From positions 1,302,001 through 1,366,000 of the forward strand of contig NZ_AP017369.1 in the NCBI RefSeq assembly GCF_002355155.1: a stretch of DNA of 64,000 bases. The letters are read 5' to 3'. The position numbers and the translations under genes were made by a program. This DNA comes from Corynebacterium suranareeae (GTDB lineage Bacteria; Actinomycetota; Actinomycetes; Mycobacteriales; Mycobacteriaceae). This document shows, one piece after another, positions 46,576 to 55,810 of this stretch; the stretch's first letter is position 1; the number at the start of each line of letters is the position of its first letter. Under the pieces are notes generated by a model that had not been told where the DNA came from, ran no database searches, and was given only the letters and a program-made list of their open reading frames with translations.

Positions 46576-48117
46576 TTATTCCTTTTCACCTGTAGTTGGA
46601 GCGACAGCAGTAAATTGCAGCGGTGACATGGGCATATCCGATCCAATGGGAGTGGACGGTCCAGTTTTTGCCTCGACGGTTGGGGCGCCTTCCTCTGGCG
46701 GTCCGATAAGAACCGCGCGACGAATCAGCCACACCCACACAACAAACAGCACGAGATAAAGCAAAGTAAACCCAATGAGAGTTAGCCACACCTGCCACGG
46801 CGCATGATCGGAAACACCCATATCAACAGTCATCCGGATCATCTCTGTCCTGGAATCTCCCGCTGATTCCGGGTTCGGGTGCACCACCCACGGCTGGCGG
46901 CCCATCTCTGTAAAGACCCAACCAGCCGAGTTAGCTAAGAATGGGAACGGAATAGCAATGAGGCTGCCGATCTGGAATAGATGAGCAATTTTGCCCTGTG
47001 GGGTGCGCTTCTTACGCAGCAAGAACCACGCAATTGCAGCGATCGCCAAAGAGCCCAACATCAAACCGATCATTGCGCGGAAAGACCAATATGTGACAAA
47101 CAGGTTTGGGGAGTAATTACCAGGACCATATGCTTGTTCTGCTGCAGCTTGGAGCTGATTAACGCCCTGCAAGGTCACACCAGAGAATTTTCCTTCCGCC
47201 AAGAAGGGGAGCACCCACGGCACATGGAGCAGGTGGATGACAGAGTCACAGTTGTTGTGCGTACCGATGGTCAAAATAGAAAAGTTTGGATCTGTCGCTG
47301 TTTCACACAGTGACTCCGCTGAGGCCATCTTCATCGGCTGCTGCACAAACATCAGCTTTGCTTGGACATCACCCGTAAGAAACAGGGCTACCGAAGAAAC
47401 GACCGTGGTCCACCAACCAACCCACAATGCCGGCCTAAACATCGAATGCTTTGACTCAACTTCTCCACCTGCTTTTTGTGCCTGACGGTGCGCACGAATA
47501 ATCCACCAACCTGCAATACCCAGAACAAAAGTTCCAGCTGTTAAAAAACCACCGGCAACAGCATGCGGGAATGCAGCCAGCGCGGTGGAATTAGTAAGAA
47601 GCGCCCAGAAATCAGTAAGCTCCGCACGTCCAGTCTCCGGGTTATATTCCGCACCTACCGGATGCTGCATAAATGAGTTAGCCACGATGATGAAATAGGC
47701 AGAAATATTCGTAGCAATAGCCACAATCCAAATGGATGCAGTATGCAGCCACCCGGGGATTTTCCCCCATCCGAAAATCCACAAACCTAGGAACACTGAC
47801 TCCAAGAAGAACGCGATAAGTCCCTCCAAAGCCAGCGGTCCGCCGAACACATCACCAACAAAACGTGAGTATTCAGACCAGTTCATACCGAACTGGAACT
47901 CTTGCACAATGCCTGTTGCCACACCAACTGCAAAGTTGATGAGCAGCACAGTGCCAAAAAACCTCGTAGCCCGGTACCAGTGCTCTTTACCGGTAACTTG
48001 CCAAAAAGTTTGCATGATTGCGACCAACGGCGCTAAGCCAATGGTCAGTGGGACAAAAATGAAGTGATAGACGGTGGTAATTCCGAATTGCCACCGTGCG
48101 ATGTCGACGACATCCAC
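46576..48117 (-). CDS. cydA: cytochrome bd oxidase subunit I
   Basis: A 513-residue membrane protein carrying the haem groups and quinol site. Haem ligand His18 lies in ITTVYHFIFVPLTIGLAPL, the EYSRFVGDVFG-type acidic channel residues and the GRQPWVVHP motif of the quinol loop are present. The Q loop is short. The start is GTG 48117. It is the first gene of cydABDC. Its 5' end and upstream region exist as a second diverged copy at 51186-51420. Confidence 0.96.
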   Translation of the reverse strand: MDVVDIARWQFGITTVYHFIFVPLTIGLAPLVAIMQTFWQVTGKEHWYRATRFFGTVLLINFAVGVATGIVQEFQFGMNWSEYSRFVGDVFGGPLALEGLIAFFLESVFLGLWIFGWGKIPGWLHTASIWIVAIATNISAYFIIVANSFMQHPVGAEYNPETGRAELTDFWALLTNSTALAAFPHAVAGGFLTAGTFVLGIAGWWIIRAHRQAQKAGGEVESKHSMFRPALWVGWWTTVVSSVALFLTGDVQAKLMFVQQPMKMASAESLCETATDPNFSILTIGTHNNCDSVIHLLHVPWVLPFLAEGKFSGVTLQGVNQLQAAAEQAYGPGNYSPNLFVTYWSFRAMIGLMLGSLAIAAIAWFLLRKKRTPQGKIAHLFQIGSLIAIPFPFLANSAGWVFTEMGRQPWVVHPNPESAGDSRTEMIRMTVDMGVSDHAPWQVWLTLIGFTLLYLVLFVVWVWLIRRAVLIGPPEEGAPTVEAKTGPSTPIGSDMPMSPLQFTAVAPTTGEKE

Positions 48118-48340
48118 GCTAAGACACTTCCTTCTCCATTGAAGGTTGACAGGACCAGCCTTATTGTCGCCGGACTTTGATCATATTTAACTATACAAAA
48201 TCCAAAACCAATAAGTGCTTCTGAAGGTTTGTCGTGGAGGTCGATTTGGAAGTTCCCGCTCACAGGTGAACTTTAAAAAGGCTAACCCCGATTGAGGTCA
48301 ACCTTTCCCCGCCAATGGCAGATCATGCGCGGGGTTGTTG
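48118..48340 (-). promoter_or_regulatory. cydA upstream region with inverted repeat
   Basis: Contains imperfect inverted arms AAAGGCTAACC (48277-48287) and GGTCAACCTTT (48296-48306), and a CCCCGC/GCGGGG hairpin at 48307-48334. The same arms, slightly changed, are kept in the diverged second copy at 51362-51393, which suggests an operator. 48341-48439 shows no gene. Confidence 0.5.
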
Positions 48341-48439
48341 ACGGTTCACCAAAAATTGCGATTTCCATAGGACTCTCGAGCAAGCTGTACATTAATAGTT
48401 GAGGGTTGGTCTTGGGTTCCGTTATTCCCAAATCAGAGG

Positions 48440-48560
48440 TAGTGCGCGGCAAGATTTTACGGAGTTCGTTTTATCTCTGAATATCGCATTACGGATCTGA
48501 ATGAAAAGATGTGAGCCTCGGCTGTAGGGGCACGGTTGTGCACGCGGAGAAATTTGCTTT
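48440..48560 (+). pseudogene. decayed fragment of the GNAT-fusion gene 3' end
   Basis: The stretch containing CTGAATATCGCATTACGGAT and AATGAAAAG aligns with the 3' end of the condensation/GNAT gene around 41985-42090 at roughly 75% identity by eye. In-frame stops and small indels interrupt it, for example TGTGAGCC in place of TGCGAACC. Confidence 0.75.
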
Positions 48561-48583
48561 TCGACGCCTCCCTCCGTTGCAAT

Positions 48584-49561
48584 TTACCAGTTTGGCGTGT
48601 CTTGCTTTCCAAATTGTTCGCTTTGGAGTTCTGATTCCACAGGGCTTTTCCTGCTTGGATTTCCTAATGGAGGGGCGGGTGTGATTATGTCGTCGTCGGT
48701 AGAAAGCCTCCACCATGATGAGCCGATCATCGCCGTATTTGGTTCTGAAACATGATTTGCAGGAGATATGCGAGCAGAGACGAATGAGCCATTCTTAGGT
48801 ATGGGTAAGCCAAGACTTTTAGCGATGTTCTGATGCTCTTGATATCCACCAAGAATGATAATTCCTTCATTCTGAAGCTTGCTGCGGGCACCTCCATTGC
48901 CTCGAACTCTTTTCATATAGTCTTTCTGTTGGGCAACAGTTTCAATTACACCACGAGGAATTTCTCGATTTTGTGCATATTTGAACAGATTATTTACCCT
49001 TTGCTGACCACTTTTGGGGGACATAATGAGATCTACAGTTTCGGGATCTAGATGAAGAAGGACATTTTCTGGAAGCGGTTCGTCTAGCCAGGCCCAGACA
49101 ATTTGATCGCGTGCCGCACTTCGAATCGTTGTCTTAAGATCTCGATTTTTACCTTTGTTGAGAATCGTTTCGTCGACGTAAACGAAGCCCAACCTCCATG
49201 TCGATAGGATGTCGGAAGCATGACAGACCATAGCGTAGTTGCCAATCGTTTCAAGGGGAATTGTCCACCCGAAAGGGCTTTTCGAGTATTTGCAATCAAC
49301 GTCGTACCCTTGAATCGAGAAGTCCATCTTTACGCCGTCGGTAATAAATCCATCAAATTCCCGACGGAGATTAATCTCAACAAGTGAGCCGATGTGTGCG
49401 GACTCGGTTTTGCTTAGGGAATCCGGACGGAATCTGCCGGTCGCGGCTCCGTTATATACGTAGTCGAATGCATCACGAAAAGCTCTTGCCGCTTTACGTC
49501 CGTCCGGATCTTGATTGCGAATTCCATCGGATAGATTTCGGCACACGTGTTGATGGTCCAT
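48584..49561 (-). CDS. NaeI-type type IIE restriction endonuclease
   Basis: A 325-residue protein similar along its length to NaeI, which cuts GCCGGC and needs a second bound site as effector. The endonuclease core has Glu62 in SLVEINLRREF, Asp80, and DCK at 89-91 in DVDCKYS, matching the NaeI metal-site order. The effector (CAP-like) domain carries VAQQKDYMKRVRGNGGARS and EGIIILGG. The NaeI ligase-like position (Leu43) corresponds to Val35 in YVYNGAATG. The recognition site is inferred from the homologue. It is the downstream gene of its methyltransferase, 19 bases apart. Confidence 0.88.
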   Translation of the reverse strand: MDHQHVCRNLSDGIRNQDPDGRKAARAFRDAFDYVYNGAATGRFRPDSLSKTESAHIGSLVEINLRREFDGFITDGVKMDFSIQGYDVDCKYSKSPFGWTIPLETIGNYAMVCHASDILSTWRLGFVYVDETILNKGKNRDLKTTIRSAARDQIVWAWLDEPLPENVLLHLDPETVDLIMSPKSGQQRVNNLFKYAQNREIPRGVIETVAQQKDYMKRVRGNGGARSKLQNEGIIILGGYQEHQNIAKSLGLPIPKNGSFVSARISPANHVSEPNTAMIGSSWWRLSTDDDIITPAPPLGNPSRKSPVESELQSEQFGKQDTPNW

Positions 49562-49580
49562 GATATGGACAGTAGTCGAA

Positions 49581-50711
49581 TCAGACTTTAGTTTTGGTTG
49601 AAGTAGGTACCCCTGCTGGTGTTGCAGCAGCTTGGCTTTCTTCGAGCGGAACTTTATTCAATGCGTTTTTTATCGATTGCCCAATTGCGTGAGCGACAGG
49701 TGGTGGGAAAGCGTTGCCCACTTGTCGCCATTGAGCAGTCTTGCGGCCCGCCCATTTCCAATGGTCTGGGAATCCTTGGATTGCGCCACCCATTTCTACT
49801 GTAAGACGGGGGAGATTGTCAGGATCATTAACGGGGAAATCTGCATCTGGAGCACTTTCAGCAATAGAGGTGCCCTTAATGCCCATCTGACGCCAAGCTT
49901 CCTTGGCTCGAGTTGGGCCAACATCGGGACCACCATGCTTTTTGGACCCACCAACGAGCGTCGGGGCCACTTTGTTTGCTTGCTTTGCCCACGCAGCTGC
50001 ACCGGGCCATCCATTTTCTCCCATGAGGTCAAATAAAGCCTGGCCCACTGATTTTTGAACCTCAACTTTTTGGGGCCAGGAAAAATATGGTGCAAATTCC
50101 GGTTTCAGAGCTACAAGAATGAAACGAGGGCGTAGTTGGGGAACACCATAGTCAGATGCTTGAAGGAGCTCCCAGAATACGGAATAGCCTAGCTTTGTCA
50201 GTTGGGAAATCACTCCAGCACGATAATCATCAAAACGCTTTTGTCCGAGGCCTTTAACGTTCTCTAGGAGTACTGCACGTGGGTTGGCCTCTTCAATGAT
50301 TCGAAGCGCCTCTGGGAAGAGATCACGTTCATCATCAGCCCCTAATTGGCGACCTGCAATGGAAAACGGAGGGCAAGGCACACCACCCGCAATGAGATCT
50401 ACTTGATTGTGCCAAGGCGTTGCATCAAAGTCGTTGACGTCCATTTCGAGGACTGGCCATGGCCCATGCGGGCCATCTTGTCCTCGATTGTCTCGGAGGG
50501 TTTGTGCAGCCCAGTTATCAATCTCGACCACGGCAAGATGCGAAAAACCAGCTCGCTCGAGTCCTAATGCTTGGCCACCTGCGCCAGCGCAAATTTCGAT
50601 GGAAGTAAGCGATTCGCCGTCGTTAGAGGGTGAAGTGGTCTTACTGCTGGATGTTGAAGTGAATGACGAAGTGTTCAGTGGAAGTTCCGTTTGGTGTATA
50701 AAGTTTGTCAT
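49581..50711 (-). CDS. C5-cytosine DNA methyltransferase (NaeI-type partner)
   Basis: A 376-residue cytosine-C5 methyltransferase. Motif I is EICAGAGGQALGLERAGF, the catalytic Cys113 sits in GGVPCPPFSIAGRQ (PCxxFS), motif VI is ENVKGLGQ (Glu150) and motif X is QVGNAFPPPVAHAIG. A Ser/Thr-rich N-terminal stretch of about 30 residues precedes the domain. It is placed upstream of the NaeI-type nuclease so protection is made first. Base composition is lower in GC than the core genes. Confidence 0.93.
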   Translation of the reverse strand: MTNFIHQTELPLNTSSFTSTSSSKTTSPSNDGESLTSIEICAGAGGQALGLERAGFSHLAVVEIDNWAAQTLRDNRGQDGPHGPWPVLEMDVNDFDATPWHNQVDLIAGGVPCPPFSIAGRQLGADDERDLFPEALRIIEEANPRAVLLENVKGLGQKRFDDYRAGVISQLTKLGYSVFWELLQASDYGVPQLRPRFILVALKPEFAPYFSWPQKVEVQKSVGQALFDLMGENGWPGAAAWAKQANKVAPTLVGGSKKHGGPDVGPTRAKEAWRQMGIKGTSIAESAPDADFPVNDPDNLPRLTVEMGGAIQGFPDHWKWAGRKTAQWRQVGNAFPPPVAHAIGQSIKNALNKVPLEESQAAATPAGVPTSTKTKV

Positions 50712-50899
50712 TATCTAAAGTCCCAATCATATGTCTTTTGAATTGAACTTAGTAACCGAGTAAGACAAGTGAGTTTAGTTTTCGAATATTAATTCGAATT
50801 ATAGCCTTAGTTTAGGGAGTTGGAAAGTCTGTAAAAGCAATGAAGTTTTAAAGGCGCTAGAAGGATGGAACGATCGTCGAAACTTTGAATCAGAAAGTT

Positions 50900-51190
50900 A
50901 ATTCTAAATCACCCCACACTCCTGACTGTCACCATAAATCGTCGAGCTCGTCTTCCTAGAAATTCATCGGATGCAGATAAATTTAAGATTTCTCTAGACT
51001 CATATATGTCCGGGGTTCGGAGAACTCGACGAGAAGTAGAATCGGGGTGGCACTTGAGCAATGAGCAGACTAAGGGTGGTTAGGAGGAGCTGAACTCTGG
51101 AAAGGTTGGCGAAACCTGAGTCAAGTACGGTGATAAGACGGTCAGATAGTTCTATCGTTTGCTTAGTCAATCCGACATGATCCAGGATAG
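50900..51190 (-). pseudogene. decayed cydC fragment
   Basis: The sequence aligns with the 3' end of cydC (42498-42785). On the minus strand the translated piece SSILDHVGLTKQTIELSDRL matches LSILVDVGLAEWVEGLPDGL of CydC, and TVLDSG and the LLLDEP region follow in degraded form. The signature and Walker B residues are lost. The fragment joins directly to a piece of the cydA start, so the middle of the operon is deleted. 50712-50899 shows no gene. Confidence 0.8.
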
Positions 51191-51420
51191 ATGACATCCA
51201 CACTAGGACACTTCCTACTTTCTTTATTGAAATTTGATAGGGACAGCCTTCATTGAAGCCAATTTTGGTCTTATTTAGCTATGTGTAAATTGAGACAAAT
51301 AAGTGCTTCTTAATTCTTTGTTGAAGCTCGATGCGGAATTTCCCGCTCATGGCTGAAGTTTAAAAGGACTGACCCTGTCCGTGAGCAGACCTTTCCTGGT
51401 AACGGAAGATCGCACTCAGC
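51186..51420 (-). repeat. second copy of the cydA 5' end and upstream region
   Basis: From GACATCCACACTAGGACACT onward this aligns base by base, with many changes, with 48107-48330, including ATAAGTGCTTCT and TTCCCGCTCA. 51421-51648 holds only the terminator listed next and a short piece (TTTTGCTATTCGACGC) like that before the NaeI-type gene (48553-48567). Confidence 0.8.
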
Positions 51421-51560
51421 ATTGGTGAAAGATCATCAAATAGATTTTGCTATTCGACGCTTGGTGGCCTTGTCGACTTCGCGTACAAGCAGTGAGCCTG
51501 TTGTCTCCAATTCGCCGGCGTGGACAGACGAGATCGGAGGGAAGGGCCGTAGGGAAAAGT

Positions 51561-51596
51561 AATCGGGTGCAGCTATTCAAATTGCTGCACCCGATT
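51561..51596. terminator. hairpin terminator after the ATPase gene
   Basis: A perfect 13-bp stem (AATCGGGTGCAGC and GCTGCACCCGATT) with a 10-base loop lies between the decayed region and the CglI-type operon; on the operon strand it is followed by ACTTTT. Confidence 0.8.
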
Positions 51597-51648
51597 GGAT
51601 ACTTTGTCGGTCGAGTGATGTGCACCGTAATCGGTACGGGTTCAGCAA

Positions 51649-53529
51649 TTATTCAACGCTGCGATAGAACAGTGAACCATTCGGAAGCTTCAAGTTGGGA
51701 ACCCAAATCGGAGAGGATGACCATCCTAAGCTCTGATCGATTCGATAAAGGGTGAGGACGGGGTCCAAGGTAATAGAGTCGCCCGATTTGCGGTCGTTTT
51801 CAGACAACAAGCTACCTGTCCCTTGCTTGACTTTTCTGCCTCTCCGAATGAACAACCAGCTTTGATCTGCAGAGTTCTGATTGAGGCGATCAGAAAGAAT
51901 TCCGATAAACGCCTTCAACGGAAAATCATTGTGATCTGCTTCGAACTGTTTAAGAATCGCCGAAATTTGGTGAGTGCTTATTTTAAGATCTGCATCTTCT
52001 GGCGAAAATTTGTCAAGAATCTCATCCAAGTGCGCCATGTTTGGAACAACCGGATCCGTCGAAAAATAGTTGACTCCGCCTACAAGAGTCTTTAGGTAGT
52101 CGTTGTTTAGTACTGTACGCCGTGTGGGTCGGACGCTTGAGTCTAAATCAATGTTGATCTCGTCGATATTTGGATTGCTGGACAATTGACGTTTGATAGC
52201 TTCATTGCCTTTATGAACTTCATGAAAAGTTTTCAGCACATCTCCGGGCATAAAAACGCGGAGAAACTCTAGGCGTCGGTCGTATCCAAACATACGGGCA
52301 TGCTGCCAGAGGGTATCAGCTTGGGGTGACTTGGTAGTTCTAGAGTAGAACACCGTTTGGAGCTTTGGAATCGTTAGCCCGCGACCAAGGGAATCGCCAC
52401 CGATGACAATGTTAAAACCGGTCTTGAGTGCGTCTTCTTCACCTATTTTGTTATCGGAATTGACGATAACTGTAGAGACATTCGTGGTTTCCAGGAATCG
52501 ATGGAGCGCGTCAATAATTTCATCAACAGATTTGTCACTTTGTGAGAGTGGCTGTAATTCTCTTAGCCAGATATTAGAGATGAGTTCTTTAGTTTCCTCG
52601 GTATCTAGAGTTTTCTTAAAATCAGTAATCGCATCCTGAACTCTCGAGGCTGCATCCTCATGAGCTTCTCGCTGGCGACTCGTGTGGATAAGCATATTGC
52701 AACCTTCGTCACCAAGATCTTTGAGCAATGCAGATGTGATAAGAAAAGTAACTATCGCATCATTAAGCGTATTGTTCTCGGAATGTTCACCCGAGGAAAA
52801 CCCTCGGACATTTGGATTAGGGATCTCGTCGAAAAGCTGCGATCCTCCGATGTAGCTCTGTCCAGGTCCGAAAGATAAAATTGAGTCCGGGCGCCAACCA
52901 TCTAGTTTTGCTTGTAAAAGATTTGCCTGAGGGGTGCCGGTAACCTGCAGATAGATGCAGGATGGGGCGAAATTTCGGATTTCTGTAAGAACTTTGTTGA
53001 TTGCTGTTTGTTGACCTTGATTCACTTTCGCGTTAAGACTTGCAGCATCGGCCTCATCGTCGATGATCAGTAGCGGCTTACCGTGGATTGCATCGGTGTT
53101 ACTGAAGACCTTCTTCCAGCGTTCAAGAACAGACTTATTTTTGTTTAGGACGACCAGAACTGGTTGGTCATTCTTGTGATTTTTTACCGTACTGCGAAAA
53201 CGGAATTCATCGTTGCCGTTGCAGACCGAAGCTGCAGGAAATGCACCAAGAATCCGCTCGAAGGTTTGGTCGACAAGTCGGGTATTGTCCGAAGTCAGAA
53301 AGAGTGCAAAGCGGATTCCCTCATCAAAGGCACGTCCAATGATTCCTAAAACATGGGAGGTTTTACCACTTTGAACGTCACCGTACATGAGGCATTGGCG
53401 GAATGACACCCAGTCAAAGGTATCTAGGATTTGCTCCGAGAATGTATCAGTTGTTTCACTGATCGCCTTTGCGTAAGCAGGCTGGTCGATCTGCGAAATA
53501 TAACGATCAAAATACTCTGTACTAGTCAT
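51649..53529 (-). CDS. Z1-domain ATPase subunit of a CglI-type restriction system
   Basis: A 626-residue helicase-like ATPase. Walker A is GDVQSGKT (50-57), Walker B/DEAD-type motif is IIDDEAD (155-161), and the Z1 domain segment VIGGDSLGRGLTIPKL and QHARMFGYDRR carries motifs V and VI. In C. glutamicum CglI the equivalent subunit uses ATP to move on DNA before the nuclease dimer cuts. It is the last gene of the operon and overlaps the nuclease gene by eight bases. Confidence 0.88.
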   Translation of the reverse strand: MTSTEYFDRYISQIDQPAYAKAISETTDTFSEQILDTFDWVSFRQCLMYGDVQSGKTSHVLGIIGRAFDEGIRFALFLTSDNTRLVDQTFERILGAFPAASVCNGNDEFRFRSTVKNHKNDQPVLVVLNKNKSVLERWKKVFSNTDAIHGKPLLIIDDEADAASLNAKVNQGQQTAINKVLTEIRNFAPSCIYLQVTGTPQANLLQAKLDGWRPDSILSFGPGQSYIGGSQLFDEIPNPNVRGFSSGEHSENNTLNDAIVTFLITSALLKDLGDEGCNMLIHTSRQREAHEDAASRVQDAITDFKKTLDTEETKELISNIWLRELQPLSQSDKSVDEIIDALHRFLETTNVSTVIVNSDNKIGEEDALKTGFNIVIGGDSLGRGLTIPKLQTVFYSRTTKSPQADTLWQHARMFGYDRRLEFLRVFMPGDVLKTFHEVHKGNEAIKRQLSSNPNIDEINIDLDSSVRPTRRTVLNNDYLKTLVGGVNYFSTDPVVPNMAHLDEILDKFSPEDADLKISTHQISAILKQFEADHNDFPLKAFIGILSDRLNQNSADQSWLFIRRGRKVKQGTGSLLSENDRKSGDSITLDPVLTLYRIDQSLGWSSSPIWVPNLKLPNGSLFYRSVE

Positions 53530-54580
53530 TTGTTACTCCTGGCCGAAAGTCCATTACCCATCGATTAGTCTCTTCAAAAAACAGCAAGTCAACAGTAGAG
53601 CGACCATATTTCTGCAATATTTCGGCAGTTACCTTTTGTCCTGGTTTGAGTAGACCGTTCGCTTCTAAATGTCCTTTCAAATATGCCCCAAGAATTGAGA
53701 GGGAGCCAGACGAACGGAGGTTTTTATTCCCATCTTGTCCATTGACATTACATTTGAATTTGAACCCGTTGTCGGTAATTACATCGAACTCAGCATTGTT
53801 TTGGGGATAGTTCTTGTTCCGTGTGATTGCAGTACCCGGCATTAACTCTGCTTCATACCAAGGGCGTGCCAAAATTCGGCCGGTACCCTTGGCTTTGCGT
53901 CCTTTTCCGAAAAACACATTTAAATGGCTTTTATCGGTATCTTTAATGCGAATCGAGAATTTGTATTTGGGTTTTAGTTGTTCTGCTAGCTCAAATGGGG
54001 TAGCCTCATCAGTTTTCTCAACCTCATCAATTTTCTCCAGTGGAGATTTGAGATCGCGGTTTGTAGGCGTGATCTCAAGTTCCTGAAGTGGGGTACCCAG
54101 CTTGAAAAGAGTTGACTGCATGTAATCGATGATTGGACGGCTACCGTCAGAAACCAGAACTCCGGCTTCGTAGGTTGAGGAATAGCTTGGTGAAATCGCA
54201 CTGAGGTTTCCACTACCTACATATACGCATTCGTTCTGAGATTCAGCACCGAAGGAGTAGAGCTTCCCGTGATAATGAACACGCGTGGAGATAAGTACTT
54301 TCCCAAGATTGTCTTGGCGGAGTCTTTGCTCAAGAGCTCTTAAAGCTGATAACTGGGGTACAGTAAAACCCTCGAAATATTGCATTCCAACTAAAAGATT
54401 TAGGTGGACATCGGAATTCTTTTCTACATATGTAGCAAGTTCGACAAGCGAAGCTGCATCCACGTATCCAACCGCAATATCCAGCCGGTCAGTTTGATCG
54501 GCTAGTGTCCAAAACCTTTCCCGGAATGGTTTGAAAGGAGACTTGGGATTGGGAGAATCTGCAATTAATTCGAGGGGCAT
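53522..54580 (-). CDS. PLD-fold restriction endonuclease of a CglI-type system
   Basis: A 352-residue nuclease. The phospholipase-D-type active site HGK (104-106) in VHYHGKLYSFG is followed by YVGSGNLSA. A C-terminal B3-like DNA-binding region is expected (LARPWYEAELMPG, RSSGSLSILGAYLKG). The NgoAVII/CglI homologues recognise GCSGC or GCCGC, so a similar site is inferred. The gene begins two bases after the methyltransferase stop and overlaps the ATPase gene. Confidence 0.85.
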   Translation of the reverse strand: MPLELIADSPNPKSPFKPFRERFWTLADQTDRLDIAVGYVDAASLVELATYVEKNSDVHLNLLVGMQYFEGFTVPQLSALRALEQRLRQDNLGKVLISTRVHYHGKLYSFGAESQNECVYVGSGNLSAISPSYSSTYEAGVLVSDGSRPIIDYMQSTLFKLGTPLQELEITPTNRDLKSPLEKIDEVEKTDEATPFELAEQLKPKYKFSIRIKDTDKSHLNVFFGKGRKAKGTGRILARPWYEAELMPGTAITRNKNYPQNNAEFDVITDNGFKFKCNVNGQDGNKNLRSSGSLSILGAYLKGHLEANGLLKPGQKVTAEILQKYGRSTVDLLFFEETNRWVMDFRPGVTND

Positions 54581-54582
54581 GA

Positions 54583-55677
54583 TTAATCTACTTCCATCTC
54601 AGCATCTTTGATTCGTTCCGCGATAGACATTGCTTGGAGGCGTTCAACCTCGGCTGTTAGGTCTACCGGAGTGTAATCGCCGGTGAATACCTTCATTAAT
54701 CTTTCTGCTAAGGCCTGAACACCACGTGGAGGTACTGCATTTCCAATCTGCCTACGCACCTCTGTGGGGGAGCCTATGAACTCATAGGTATCTGGGAACG
54801 ATTGGAGTCGAGCACGTTCACGGTTGGTTAGAGCGCGGGGTTCTGGGTAGTGATAACCCCAAGTTCCTCCACCACCTGCAGCGATAATGGTTTTCGCAGG
54901 TTCGTTGCGGTGGATCCGTCGGTAAACGTGGCTAATCATTCCTTTTACATACAATTCGTGATCCTTTGGAATGTCAGTGAAGTTGCCACCCTCTGGAATT
55001 AAGTCGATGATTTTTCGAGTCCTAGGCATTTGTTTGTGGTGTTCATTGTTGAATGGAACTTTCTCGACACCTTCGAGCGCTTCACCAGCGGTAACGTACG
55101 GGGTTCCTTCGCTGCGAGGACCGTGGGTTGGCTTTGGGTGTTTAAAGTTGAATCCGGTGTCGAGGCGAACGCCAACGATTAACACACGCTCACGGAACTG
55201 AGGGACACCGTACTCTGCAAAGTTGTATAGGCGTGGTTTAACCAAGTATCCAGGTGCTACGGCTTCGAGATCTTCGACGATCGTTTTGATCGCCATTTTT
55301 TTATTAGCTGTTAGTAGTCCTTTGACGTTTTCTGCGACAAATACCTTTGGCTGTTTAGCGGCAACAAAGTCACGGAAGTTTTTGTAGAGACCTCCGCGTT
55401 CTCCATCGAGACCTGGACGCTTCCAAATGACGGAGAAGTCTTGGCAAGGGAAACCGCCAGTTACAACATCTGCGTCCGGGATTGACTCATCCGTGAATGG
55501 ATCAATCTTGGTGATGTCTTCGTGAACGATATGATCCCCGAGATTGTGTCGATATGATTCGCACGCTAACTCATTAAAATCATTTGCCCATACAGTTTCA
55601 AAGCCTTCGGCTTCGAAGCCGATGTCAAGGCCACCACATCCGGTGAATGTGGATACAACTTTTGGCTTGCTACTCAT
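54583..55677 (-). CDS. C5-cytosine DNA methyltransferase (CglI-type)
   Basis: A 364-residue cytosine-C5 methyltransferase with motif I TFTGCGGLDIGFEAEGF, catalytic Cys78 in GGFPCQDFSV, ENVKGL (Glu116) and QIGNAVPPRGVQ near the end. It is the first gene of the methyltransferase-nuclease-ATPase operon. The three gene sizes (364, 352 and 626 residues) and order match cglIM-cglIR-cglIIR of C. glutamicum, which in the type strain lies elsewhere in the chromosome. The gene symbol is withheld because specificity is not shown. Confidence 0.92.
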   Translation of the reverse strand: MSSKPKVVSTFTGCGGLDIGFEAEGFETVWANDFNELACESYRHNLGDHIVHEDITKIDPFTDESIPDADVVTGGFPCQDFSVIWKRPGLDGERGGLYKNFRDFVAAKQPKVFVAENVKGLLTANKKMAIKTIVEDLEAVAPGYLVKPRLYNFAEYGVPQFRERVLIVGVRLDTGFNFKHPKPTHGPRSEGTPYVTAGEALEGVEKVPFNNEHHKQMPRTRKIIDLIPEGGNFTDIPKDHELYVKGMISHVYRRIHRNEPAKTIIAAGGGGTWGYHYPEPRALTNRERARLQSFPDTYEFIGSPTEVRRQIGNAVPPRGVQALAERLMKVFTGDYTPVDLTAEVERLQAMSIAERIKDAEMEVD

Positions 55678-55810
55678 GAACGCAAATACTCCTTCGAGAG
55701 GTCAAAAGACCCTCGTATAAAAAACTCGGATATTGATGCACACCTTATGCAGAGGGGTGGACATCAACTATAAACAAATTAGAAAACTTGTTTGATTTTG
55801 GGGTGAGGGG

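Noticed and set aside
51000..51203. 67-codon minus-strand ORF as a real gene
   Set aside because: It is the remnant of the cydC 3' end joined to a piece of the cydA start; the ATPase motifs are destroyed, so it is listed as part of a pseudogene.
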